64,000 nt of DNA. It comes from DASSUW01 sp963811895. Lineage in GTDB: Bacteria > Actinomycetota > Thermoleophilia > Solirubrobacterales > Solirubrobacteraceae. Both the position numbers and the translations under genes were made by a program. The number at the start of each line of letters is the position of its first letter. Position 1 is the stretch's first letter. The stretch is taken from the NCBI GenBank assembly GCA_963811895.1, contig CAWETE010000006.1:1-64000 (forward strand), written 5' to 3'. This document shows, piece by piece, positions 55,867 through 64,000 of the stretch. Under the pieces are notes generated by a model. That model searched no databases, was not told where the DNA came from, and was given only the letters and a program-made list of their open reading frames with translations.

Positions 55867-56247
55867 TCGTCCCCGACACCAAGACGCCGCAGGACGACGC
55901 GCTCGGCCCGCCGCACGATCCCGCGGTTCCTCAGGCTGGAGAAGGCGAACCGGCTCGTCACGGCGGGCTCGCTCACGCTTCAGAGCGGCGCGATCTTCAA
56001 CGACCGCGCTGTCGTACCCGACGATCATCGCCCGCGAGTTCGGCTGCTTCGACAGTTCCGGCTAGTGCAGTTCCGCTTCAACAACGGCGACCCCCGGACA
56101 CCGCCGGTCGAGGTCAACTGGCGGTGGCTCATCGGCCGCGACACGCTGATCGCCGATCCGCCCGGCTCGCTCACCTCGGATCTCGCGCTGATCGGCTGGT
56201 TCGACGAGCAGGCGGACCTTCTGTCCCGCATGCTGCGCGTGGGCTGA
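55866..56247 (+). CDS. Uncertain small gene(s), frame-broken
   Basis: I cannot assign a function. In one frame the sequence reads PRFLRLEKANRLVTAGSLTL and QSGAIFNDR, and in the next LSYPTIIAREFGCFDSSG with a stop at 56063-56065. Joined at about 56005 they would make a small protein of about 65 residues. A second open frame, 56065-56247, reads MQFRFNNGDPRTPPVEVNWR and WLIGRDTLIADPPGSLTSDL and ends in RMLRVG. The stop of the first and the possible ATG-less start of the second nearly touch, so they may be one protein with a further indel. The sequences look coding (third-position GC bias) but unfamiliar. Confidence 0.4.
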
Positions 56248-56261
56248 CTACGCTCAGACCC

Positions 56262-57040
56262 GTGGCGGAGCACGAGGAGGCGATCCAGCGCGCGTTCACG
56301 CAGCAGGCGCCCGCGTTCGAGAACCCTGAGTTCAACCGGCTGTTCACCGTCGAGTCCGACTGGCTGTTCGACCGGCTCGAGCTGCTGCCGACCGACATCG
56401 TGCTCGACGTGGCGGCCGGCACCGGCCACGTCGCCCGCCGCTTCGCGCCCGAGGTGCGCTCGGTGGTCGCCGTCGACGCCACGAAGGCGATGCTCGACCG
56501 CGGCTGGATCGAGGCCAAGCGCGCGGCGCTGCGCAACGTCGTGTTCATGCAGGCCGACGCCGCCGCGCTGCCGTTCGTGGACGGCTCGTTCGACGTCGTG
56601 GTCTCGCGCTTCGCGCTGCACCACTTCGAGGACCCGAGCGGTGCAGATCGCCGAGATGCGCCGCGTGCTGCGCCCCGGCGGCCGGCTGGCCGTCGCCGAC
56701 CTCGTCTGCGACCCCGACCCGAAGATCGCCGAGACGCAGAACCACCTGGAGCGGCTGCGCGACCCCTCGCACACGCGGATGCTGCCGCTCGACGAGCTGG
56801 CCGAGCTGGTGGGCGGCAGCGACGTGGAGTTCCGCGACACCGAGCGCTCGCTCGAGCCGTGGCTCGCCCAGACTCAGACCCGCCCCGAGGTCGCAGAGGA
56901 GATCCGCGCCGCGCTGCGCGCCGAGCTCGAGGGCGGCGCGCCGACCGGATTCCGGCCGCGCGACGTCGCACGGCGACCCGCGCTTCCTGCACACGATGGC
57001 GTCGGTCATCGCCGCAGGAACGCTGCTACCCGGGCCTTGA
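56262..57040 (+). CDS. Class I SAM-dependent methyltransferase (frame breaks)
   Basis: About 258 residues from GTG 56262. N-terminal helix AIQRAFTQQAPAFENPEFNR resembles UbiE/BioC-like starts. Motif I is DIVLDVAAGTGHVARRFAPE, followed by SVVAVDATKAMLDRGWIEAK, motif II/III VVFMQADAAALPFVDGSFDV and VVSRFALHHFEDPS, then after a frame change near 56640 IAEMRRVLRPGGRLAVADLV, CDPDPKIAETQNHLERLRDP and TRPEVAEEIRAALRAELEGG. A second frame change near 56970 gives the end GDPRFLHTMASVIAAGTLLP, stop 57038. Its substrate is unknown. The 3' end overlaps the convergent enoyl-CoA hydratase gene by 35 bases. Confidence 0.85.
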
Positions 57041-57738
57041 ACTCCTCGCTCGCGTAGGCCTCGCGGATCAGGTCGTCGCCGTCCGGCACGGTGCGCAGCC
57101 GGCGCAGCGCCTCCTTGGTCACGCGCATGGTGATCGCGGCGTGGCCGGCGAGCAGCTCGCAGAGCTCCGCGACCCGTGCCTCGGCGTCGTCGGCGACCTC
57201 GGTCGCCAGGCCGATCGCCAGCGCCTCGTCGGCCTCGACGGCGCGTGCGGTGAACACGATGTCCTTGACCCGCGCCTCGCCGATCAGCGCGGCCAGGCGG
57301 GCGTAGTTCTCCATCGACAGGCAGTTGCCGACCGTGCGCGCGATCGGCAGGCCGAACCTCGCGGCCGGCGAGCACACGCGCAGGTCGCACGCGGCGGACA
57401 GCGCCAGGCCGCTGCCCATCGCGAAGCCGTCGACGAGCGCGATCGTCGGCTTGCGGACCGCCTCGAGCCGGCCGACCACCCGGTCGATGTCCGCCTCGTA
57501 TCGCAGCCCGTCCTCGCCGGAGGAGAACTCGGCGAACTGGCGGATGTCGGTGCCCGGCCACGAACGCCTTGCCGCCGGCGCCGCGCAGCACCACGACGCG
57601 CACGTCGTCGTCGCCGTCGGCCCGCTCGCACAGCGCGTGCAGCTCCTCGTACATCGCGAACGTCATCGCGTTGTGCGCCTCGGGCCGGTTGAACGTGATC
57701 CACGCGGCCGGCCCGCGCCGCTCCCACTCGACGCTCAC
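57006..57738 (-). CDS. Enoyl-CoA hydratase/isomerase (crotonase) family (one frame break)
   Basis: About 243 residues from GTG 57738, which overlaps the CoA-transferase stop (GTGA). Crotonase fold: AAWITFNRPEAHNAMTFAMY, VRVVVLRGAGGKAFVAG (oxyanion-hole strand), frame change near 57560, then VVGRLEAVRKPTIALVDGFA and MGSGLALSAACDLRVCSPAA (second oxyanion GS-G-A motif), RFGLPIARTVGNCLSMENYA and VKDIVFTARAVEADEALAIG. The usual catalytic Glu of classical ECH2 is not obvious in LPIARTVG, so hydrolase, lyase or isomerase activity is possible. It is the third gene after an aminotransferase and a CoA transferase. Confidence 0.88.
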
Positions 57739-58881
57739 AGCGCGGCGATCTCCGCGTCGGAGAACCCGGCCTCGCGCAGGACCTCGGCCGTGTGCTCGCC
57801 GAGCAGCGGCGCCGGCCGCCGCACCGAGCCCGGGCGTCTCGCTGAGCTTGACCGGGATCCCCAGCGCGCTGATCCGGCCCTCGACCGGATGGTCGAGCCG
57901 GACCTCCATCTCGCGCGCCTGCGTGTGCGGGTCCTCGAACACCTGCCGGTAGTCGTGGATCGGCCCGCACGGCACGCCGGCCTCGGAGAGCACGGCGACC
58001 CAGTCGTCGGTCGAGCGCGCGGCGAGCGCGGACTCCAGCTCGGCCTCGAGCGCCTCGCGATTGGCCATCCGTGCGTCGTTCGTCGCGAACCGCTCGTCCG
58101 CCGCCAGCTCCGGCCGGCCGATCGCGTCGCACAGCCGCTTCCACAGCCGCTGGTTGTTGGCGCCGACCGTGATGTACCCCTCACGGGTGCGCAGCGCCTG
58201 GTAGGGCGCGCTGAGGCGGTGGGCGGAGCCGAGCGGCTGCGGGGTCCGGCCGGTGCCCCACAGCTCCGCGGTCTCCCAGATCGACAGCGCCAGCGCCGCT
58301 TCGAACAGCGACGTGTCGATCCGCTGGCCCCGGCCGGTGCGCTCGCGCGCGACGACGGCCGACAGGATCGCGACCGCGCAGAACAGCCCCGCGGAGAGGT
58401 CGCTGATCGGGATCCCGCACTTGACCGGGTCGCCGCCCGGCTCGCCGGTGACGCTCATGACGCCGGACAGGCCCTGGGCGATCAGGTCGTATCCCGGCCG
58501 CTGCGCGTACGGCCCGGTCTGCCCGAAGCCCGAGACGCTCGCGTAGATCAGCCGCGGGTTGAGCTCGCACAGCGTCTCCCAGTCCGCGCCGAGCCGGGCG
58601 GCCACGCCCGGCCGGTAGTTCTCGAGCAGCACGTCGGCCTCGGCCACGAGCCGGTGCAGCACGGCCTGATGCTCCGGCGTCTTGAGGTCGAGCGCCACGG
58701 AGCGCTTGTTGCGGTTGACGGCGAGGAAGGCCGCGGTGCCGAGCGACTCGCGCGTGGAGTCGCCCTCCGGCGGCTCGACCTTCACGACGTCGGCGCCCAT
58801 GTCGGCGAGCACCTGGCCGCAGAACGGCCCGGCCATCACCTGGGTCAGCTCCAGGATCCGCAGCCCGGCGAGCGCGCTCAC
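57735..58881 (-). CDS. Family III CoA transferase (CaiB/BaiF type; one frame break)
   Basis: About 382 residues from GTG 58881. Signatures: GLRILELTQVMAGPFCGQVL, ADMGADVVKVEPPEGDSTRE, NKRSVALDLKTPEHQAVLHR, LLENYRPGVAARLGADWETL, RLIYASVSGFGQTGPYAQRP, then the catalytic Asp in GYDLIAQGLSGVMSVTGEPG and KCGIPISDLSAGLFCAVAIL. The C-terminal part is NQRLWKRLCDAIGRPELAAD, VPCGPIHDYRQVFEDPHTQA. A frame change near 57835 precedes LLGEHTAEVLREAGFSDAEI. These enzymes move CoA between carboxylic acids (formyl, succinyl, malyl, itaconyl etc.). Position between a glyoxylate aminotransferase and a crotonase suggests CoA activation of an organic acid in the same pathway. Confidence 0.93.
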
Positions 58882-60060
58882 GCGGCGACGGGCTCGAGCG
58901 CGAGCCGGTCGAGCGCCGCCTCGACGCCGCGGCGGACCGGCACGCCGGCGATGCGCAGGCCCATCTCGACGCCGCACAGCGTCCCGGCCAGCATGAGGTC
59001 GTTGAAGTCGCCCAGGTGGCCGATGCGGAACACGCGCCCGGCGAGCTTGCCGAGCCCGGCGCCGAGCGACATGTCGAAGCGCTCGAGGATGATCCGGCGC
59101 ACGTCGTCGGCGTCGACGCCGTCCGGGACCACCACCGCGGTCAGCGCGGCCGAGTGCTCGCGCTCGTCGGCGCACAGCACCTCCAGGCCCCAGGCGCGGA
59201 CGGCGGCGCGGGTGGCCTCGGCGTGCCGCCGGTGGCGCGCGAAGACGTTCTCGAGCCCTTCCTCGCGGAGCATGGCGAGCGCCTCGCGCAGCCCGTAGAG
59301 CAGGTTCGTCGCCGACGTGTAGGGCCAGAAGCCGTTCTCGTTGGCGGCGATGATCGGCGCCCAGTCCCAGTACGAGCGCGGCAGCCGCGCGCGGCTCGGA
59401 GGCGGCCAGCGCCTTCTCGCTGACGGCGTTGAAGCCGAGGCCGGCCGGGAGCATCAGGCCCTTCTGCGAGCAGCCGACGGTCACGTCGACGCCCCACTCG
59501 TCGTGCCGGTAGTCGATCGAGCCGAGCGAGGAGATCGTGTCGACCAGCAGCAGCGCGTCCGAGCCGGCGGCGTCGATCGCCTCGCGGACCTCGGGGACGC
59601 GGCTGGTCACGCCCGTCGACGTCTCGTTGTGCACGACCATCACCGCGGCGATCGACGGGTCCGAGCGCAGGACCGCCGCGACCTTGTCGGGATCGACGCC
59701 GTGGCGCCAGTCGCCCGGCACCCAGTCGACCTCCAGGCCGAGCCGCTCGGCCATCGCCTTCCACAGCGTCGCGAAGTGGCCGGTCTCGAAGGCCAGCACG
59801 CGGTCGCCGGGCGACAGCGTGTTGACCAGCGCGGCCTCCCAGGCGCCCGTGCCCGACGACGGGTAGATGACCACCGGGCCATCGGTGCGGAACACCTCGC
59901 GGGTTCCGGCCAGGACCTCCTGGCCGAGTGCGGCGAAGGCCGGCCCGCGATGGTCGATCGTCGGGTTGTCGATCGCGCGCAGCACCCGGTCAGGCACGTT
60001 CGTCGGCCCCGGGATCTGCAGGAAGTGACGTCCCACCGGTGCATGAGGGTAGACATTCAT
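58878..60060 (-). CDS. Serine/alanine-glyoxylate aminotransferase family (frame breaks)
   Basis: PLP enzyme of class V aminotransferases, about 393 residues. GRHFLQIPGPTNVPDRVLRA and NPTIDHRGPAFAALGQEVLA are typical of SgaA-like enzymes; then VVIYPSSGTGAWEAALVNTL, VVHNETSTGVTSRVPEVREA, LLLVDTISSLGSIDYRHDEW, and the PLP Lys in VTVGCSQKGLMLPAGLGFNA. Frame changes near 59395 and 59290 are followed by GLEVLCADEREHSAALTAVV, LERFDMSLGAGLGKLAGRVF and RIGHLGDFNDLMLAGTLCGV. ATG 60060 gives MNVYPHAPVG; an alternative GTG at 60036 begins directly at VGRHFLQ. It probably transfers the amino group of serine or alanine to glyoxylate. First gene of the operon; divergent from the FAD/Fe-S dehydrogenase. Confidence 0.92.
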
Positions 60061-62848
60061 CCCGTGGAGGAACTGGTTGAGGCGCTGCGGCGCGAGCTCG
60101 CGGGCGACGTGCGCGCCGATGCGTACACGCGCCATCTGTACGCGTCCGACGCGAGCATGTACGCCCGCGAGCCGCGTGTGGTGGCGTTCCCGCGGGGCGC
60201 CGACGACGTCGCCGCGGCGATCGCGCTCGCCGGCCGGTTCGACGTCCCGGTGGTCAGCCGCGGCGCGGGCACGAGCCTGACCGGCCAGACGATCGGCGCC
60301 GGGGCGGTGGTGCTCGACACCTCGCGCCACATGGATGCGATCGGCGAGATCGACGCCGGCAACCGGCGCGTGCGCGTGGGCCCGGGCGTGGTGCAGGACG
60401 ACCTCAACCGCGCGGCCGCGCCGCTCGGCCTCGGCTTCGGGCCGGACACCTCGACCTCGAACCGGGCCACGATCGGCGGGATGATCGGCAACAACTCGTC
60501 GGGCAGCCACTCGATCGTCTACGGCACGACCGTCGACCACGTGCAGGAGCTCGACGTCGTGCTGGCCGACGGCTCGCGGGCCACGCTCGGGCGCGACGCC
60601 GGCGCCGCCGCGGATCCGCGATGGGCTGCGCGCGATCCTGCGCGACCACGCGGGCGCGATCGCCACCGGCTACCCCCAGCACTGGCGCCAGTCCGGCGGC
60701 TACCGGCTCGACCGGCTGGCGCGCGACTTCGATCTGGCCAAGCTCGTCACCGGCAGCGAGGGCACGCTGGTGGCGATCACCGAGGCCACGGTCGGGCTCG
60801 TCGAGCTGCCGAAGGCGCGGCTGTTCGCGGTCGGCCACTTCGAGTCGATGCAGGACGCGATCGCCGCGACCGGCGCCGCGCTCGCGCTGCAGCCCGCCGC
60901 CGTCGAGCTGATCGACCGCGCGATCCTCGAGCTCTCCCGCTCCAAGCTCGAGTACCGCTCGCTCGCCGACACGCTCGAGGGCGACCCGGGCGCGCTGCTG
61001 TTCGTCACGGTCTTCGCGCGACTCCAAGGACGAGGCACGGGCGCAGCTCGACCGCCTCGAGTGGGACGCGTACCACACGATCGTGGCCGAGACGGCGGCC
61101 GAGCAGGCCGCGCTCACCAACGTCCGCAAGGCCGGCCTCGGCCTGCTGATGGCGGCCAGCGAGGGCTCGCGCCGGCCGCTCGCGTTCGTCGAGGACACCG
61201 CGGTGGCGCCCGAGCGGCTCAACGACTACGTCGCGCGCTTCAAGGCGATCCTCGACGCGCCACGGCCTGACCGCCGGCTGGTACGGCCACGCATCGGTCG
61301 GCTGCCTCCACATCCGCCCGTTCGTCGACCTCACGGAGCCCGGCGGGATCGCGACGATGGAGGCGGTCGCCACCGAGGTCATGGAGCTGGTGGCCGAGTT
61401 CGGCGGCGTGAACTCGTCCGAGCACGGCGACGGCCGCGTGCGCAGCCGCTTCAACGAGCGCATCTTCGGCGACGACCTGTACGAGGCGATGCAGCGGACG
61501 AAGGAGCTGTTCGACCCGCACAACCGCCTCAACCCGGGCGTGATGGTCGACCCGGTGGCGATCACCGCCGACCTGCGCGACCCGGCGCTGCCGCCGGCCG
61601 GCCCGATCGAGACCCGGCTGTCGTTCGCCGAGCACGGCGGCATGCGCGGCGCGGCCGACCGCTGCCAGCGCATCGGCGCCTGCCGCAAGACCGGCACCGG
61701 CGTCATGTGCCCGTCCTACATGGCCACGCGCGAGGAGGAGCACGCTACGCGCGGCCGCGCCAACGCGCTGGTCAGGGCGCTCTCGCAGCCGGACCCGAAG
61801 GCGGCGCTCGGCGACGAGCGGCTGCACGAGATCCTCGACCTGTGCCTCGAGTGCAAGGCGTGCAAGAGCGAGTGCCCGCTGAGCGTCGACATGGCGTCTC
61901 TGAAGGCCGAGTTCCTCTCGCACTACCAGGACGTCCACGGCGTACCGCTGCGCTCGAAGCTGTTCGGCTCGATCCGGCGGCTCAACCGCCTCGGCTCCGC
62001 GCTGGCGCCGGTGTCGAACTTCGCGCCGCGGCGCCTGCTCGAGCGCGTGGCCGGGATCGACCGCCGCCGGCCGCTGCCGCGGTTCACCCGCAACACGCTC
62101 ATCCGCTGGGACGAGCGGCGGGAGAAGGGCACCGGCCGCGAGGTCGTGTTCCTGGCCGACTCGTTCACCACGTTCACCGAGCCGGCGGTGGGCCGCGCGG
62201 CGATCGAGCTGCTCGAGGCGGCGGGCTACGCCGTGCGGCTCGAGTCGGCCGGCTGCTGCGGCCGCGCGAGCATCTCCAAGGGCATGCTCGACCAGGCGCG
62301 GGGACATGGCCGCGGACATGACCGCGCGGCTCGCCCCGTACGCCGAGCGCGGCGTGCCGATCGTCGGCTGCGAGCCGTCATGCCTGCTCACCCTGCGCGA
62401 GGAGCATCTGGCGCTGCAGCCGGGCGACGAGCGCGCGCAGGCCGTGGCCGGCCACGCGCGGCTGGTCGAGGAGCTGCTCGTCGAAGCGGTCGACGCGGGC
62501 GATCTGCGGCTGAAGCCGTTGCCGCGGCGGATCGTGTTCCACGGCCACTGCCACCAGAAGGCCCTGGCCGGCACCCGCGCCACGGTGGAGCTCCTGCGTC
62601 GCATCCCTGACGCCGAGGTCGTCGAGCTCGATGCCGGCTGCTGCGGGATGGCCGGCTCGTTCGGGTTCGAACGCGAGCACTACGACCTGTCGTTGCAGAT
62701 CGGCGAAACGCGATTGTTTCCCGCGCTGCGCGGGGAGGACCCGAACACCCTGGTTGCAGCGACCGGGGTGTCGTGCCGGCAGCAGATCGCGCACGGGGTG
62801 GGTCGGGAGGCCCGTCACCCGGTGCAGATCGTGAGGGAGGCGCTGTAA
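60043..62848 (+). CDS. FAD-linked and Fe-S dehydrogenase, GlcD-GlcF/D-lactate-dehydrogenase fusion (frame breaks)
   Basis: About 935 residues restored. N-terminal FAD_binding_4: DASMYAREPRVVAFPRGADD, VVSRGAGTSLTGQTIGAGAV, DTSRHMDAIGEIDAGNRRVR, NRATIGGMIGNNSSGSHSIV. FAD-oxidase C domain: FDLAKLVTGSEGTLVAITEA, HIRPFVDLTEPGGIATMEAV, GGVNSSEHGDGRVRSRFNER, TKELFDPHNRLNPGVMVDPV. Fe-S part: CQRIGACRKTGTGVMCPSYM and CLECKACKSECPLSVDMASL (two ferredoxin-like Cys sets), then CCG domains ESAGCCGRASISKGMLDQAR and ELDAGCCGMAGSFGFERE. Frame changes lie near 60610, 61018, 61262 and 62300. It oxidises a 2-hydroxy acid such as glycolate or D-lactate into the respiratory chain. Start is ATG 60043 or GTG 60064. 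Confidence 0.92.
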
Positions 62849-62869
62849 CAGACCTTGCAGGGGGGTCCG

Positions 62870-64000
62870 ATGTCCGACGAGCTCATCTCAATACTCATCC
62901 TCGTCGCGGTGTTCGCTGTCGCGACGCTGCTGCCCATCAACATGGGCGTGCTGGGGCTGGTGGCCGCCTTCGGGGTCGGCACCGCCATGGGGGTGTCGGA
63001 GGACGACATCTTCGCCGGGTTCCCCGGTGATCTCTTCATCATCCTCGTCGGCATCACCTACCTGTTCGCGATCGCGTCGAACAACGGGACGGTGGACTGG
63101 CTGGTCCATGCGGCGGTGAGAGCGGTGGGCGGCCGGACGGCCGCGATCCCGTGGGTGATGTTCCTGGTGACCGCGGTGCTGACCGCCTCCGGCGCGGTGG
63201 TGCCCGGCGCAGTGGCGATCGTGGCACCGATCGCGCTCGGCTTCGCGGTGACCTACGGCATCAACCCGGTGCTCATGGGCCTGCTCGTGGTCAACGGCGC
63301 CAGCGCCGGCGGCTTCTCGCCGATCAGCGTGTTCGGCAGCATCGTCAACGGCGTCGTCGAGCGGGCCAACCTCGAGGAGAACGCGATGCTGCTGTTCGTC
63401 TCCTCGTTCGTCTTCAACCTCGGCCTGAGCGTCGTGGTGTTCCTGCTGTTCGGCGGTCGCGACCTGCTGCGCCGCCGCGTCGACACCGGCGATTCCTCAG
63501 GCCGTTTCGAGCGGTCGGAGGAGCGGGCGCGCACGCCGATCGCCGGCGGCTCGGCCGCGGCGACCACCGTCGGCGAGATGCCGGCGCTGGACCGCGACAA
63601 GGTGCTCACGCTGGTCGGCATCGTCGTGCTGATCGTCGTCGCGCTGGCGTTCGACGTCGACGTCGGATTCGTCGCGCTGTCGATCGCCGCGGTGCTGTCG
63701 CTGATCATGCCCGCGGCGAGCAAGGACGCCGTGAACAAGATCGCCTGGCCGACCGTGCTGCTGATCTGCGGCGTGGTCACCTACGTGAGCCTGCTCGAGA
63801 CGCTGGGGTCGATCGACTGGCTCGGCGAGCAGGTCGCGGCCATCGGCTCGGCGCTCTTCGCCGCGCTGCTGATCTGCTACGTCGGCGGCGCCGTGTCGGC
63901 GTTCGCGTCGACCACCGGCATCCTCGGCGCGCTGATCCCGCTTGCCGTCCCGTTCCTGGAGACCGGGGCGATCGGCGCGGTGGCGCTGATCATCGCCCTG
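62870..64000 (+). CDS. SLC13/MatC-like dicarboxylate carrier (3' end cut by window)
   Basis: ATG 62870 is preceded by GGGGGG and lies 22 bases after the dehydrogenase stop. The product is a membrane carrier of the MatC/Na-dicarboxylate ArsB-NhaD superfamily with at least eight helices before the window ends: ELISILILVAVFAVATLLPI, GVLGLVAAFGVGTAMGVSED, DLFIILVGITYLFAIASNNG, WVMFLVTAVLTASGAVVPGA, NGASAGGFSPISVFGSIVNG, VLTLVGIVVLIVVALAFDVD and SAFASTTGILGALIPLAVPF. MatC-type proteins carry malonate or other dicarboxylates. Adjacent oxidation, aminotransfer and CoA-transfer genes suggest it imports the acid that the module degrades. Confidence 0.87.
   Translation, partial: MSDELISILILVAVFAVATLLPINMGVLGLVAAFGVGTAMGVSEDDIFAGFPGDLFIILVGITYLFAIASNNGTVDWLVHAAVRAVGGRTAAIPWVMFLVTAVLTASGAVVPGAVAIVAPIALGFAVTYGINPVLMGLLVVNGASAGGFSPISVFGSIVNGVVERANLEENAMLLFVSSFVFNLGLSVVVFLLFGGRDLLRRRVDTGDSSGRFERSEERARTPIAGGSAAATTVGEMPALDRDKVLTLVGIVVLIVVALAFDVDVGFVALSIAAVLSLIMPAASKDAVNKIAWPTVLLICGVVTYVSLLETLGSIDWLGEQVAAIGSALFAALLICYVGGAVSAFASTTGILGALIPLAVPFLETGAIGAVALIIAL

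Noticed and set aside
53992..55976. Minus-strand frames of 291 and 485 residues opposite the two-component genes
   Set aside because: Shadows of the response regulator and kinase, which have complete catalytic motifs on the plus strand.

Overview
The window is a very GC-rich (roughly 70% or more) stretch of a bacterial chromosome with dense two-strand coding, frequent GTG starts and many ATGA/GTGA start-stop overlaps. Gene content (NarL-type kinases, XRE/MmyB-type and AfsR/BTAD regulators, DUF2252, AMIN-like secreted proteins, a collagen-like exported protein, a calcium-binding-repeat exported protein, a c-di-AMP riboswitch ahead of an NlpC/P60 hydrolase) points to an actinobacterium. The style resembles the Thermoleophilia/Solirubrobacterales, but that placement is inference from gene families, not a phylogeny. 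There is no sign of a phage, plasmid, insertion sequence or CRISPR array. The region looks like ordinary chromosome with a large catabolic, transport and envelope share.

Many genes are interrupted by single-base frame changes (I count more than 40) although the protein is well conserved on both sides of each break. They hit metabolic, regulatory and transport genes alike, so the most economical reading is uncorrected indel error in the assembly rather than mass pseudogenisation. I annotate such genes as one CDS over their full span and name the breaks.

Layout. 1-5.7 kb: a truncated GAF/HisKA_3 sensor kinase, a broken rhodanese-like gene, a methyltransferase, DUF2252, and a collagen-like exported protein facing a TetR regulator across a clear promoter/operator. 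5.7-12 kb: an EVE-like protein, glycogen/alpha-glucan phosphorylase and a large AfsR-type regulator. 12-18.5 kb: an M43 metalloprotease, an NfeD/slipin pair, a PilZ protein, a winged-helix protein and a class B penicillin-binding protein. 18.5-27 kb: an SDR facing an XRE regulator, an APC permease, an operon of chorismate-lyase-like protein + DAHP synthase + MFS exporter, an arginase-family enzyme with an EEP nuclease/phosphatase, and a CAP-domain protein. 27-35 kb: a cNMP-domain/thioredoxin-reductase-like flavoprotein, an amidase, a c-di-AMP-riboswitch-controlled NlpC/P60 protein and two divergent M28 peptidases.

35-44 kb: an Lrp/APC permease pair; then a likely quinate/shikimate catabolic operon (AroE-type dehydrogenase, QuiC-type dehydroshikimate dehydratase fused to an HPPD-like domain, and an Nramp-like transporter that lacks the metal-binding motifs) controlled by a divergent TetR with a near-perfect palindromic operator; then an SDR/CDF pair. 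44-54 kb: an HxlR-controlled hydrolase set, a DrrAB-type ABC exporter, a calcium-binding-repeat protein, a DASS anion transporter, a LigD-type phosphoesterase with an acylphosphatase-like N-terminus, and tRNA-Gly(GCC) with its own promoter and terminator. 54-64 kb: an OmpR-type two-component system, a methyltransferase, and a divergent module of serine/alanine-glyoxylate aminotransferase, family III CoA transferase and enoyl-CoA hydratase against a glycolate/lactate-type FAD/Fe-S dehydrogenase and an SLC13/MatC-like carboxylate carrier. That module suggests organic-acid (C2 or C3) catabolism.

The most interesting points are the Nramp-like protein without metal ligands inside an aromatic-precursor operon, the dedicated chorismate-to-hydroxybenzoate-like operon, the acylphosphatase/phosphoesterase fusion, and several well-defined operators.
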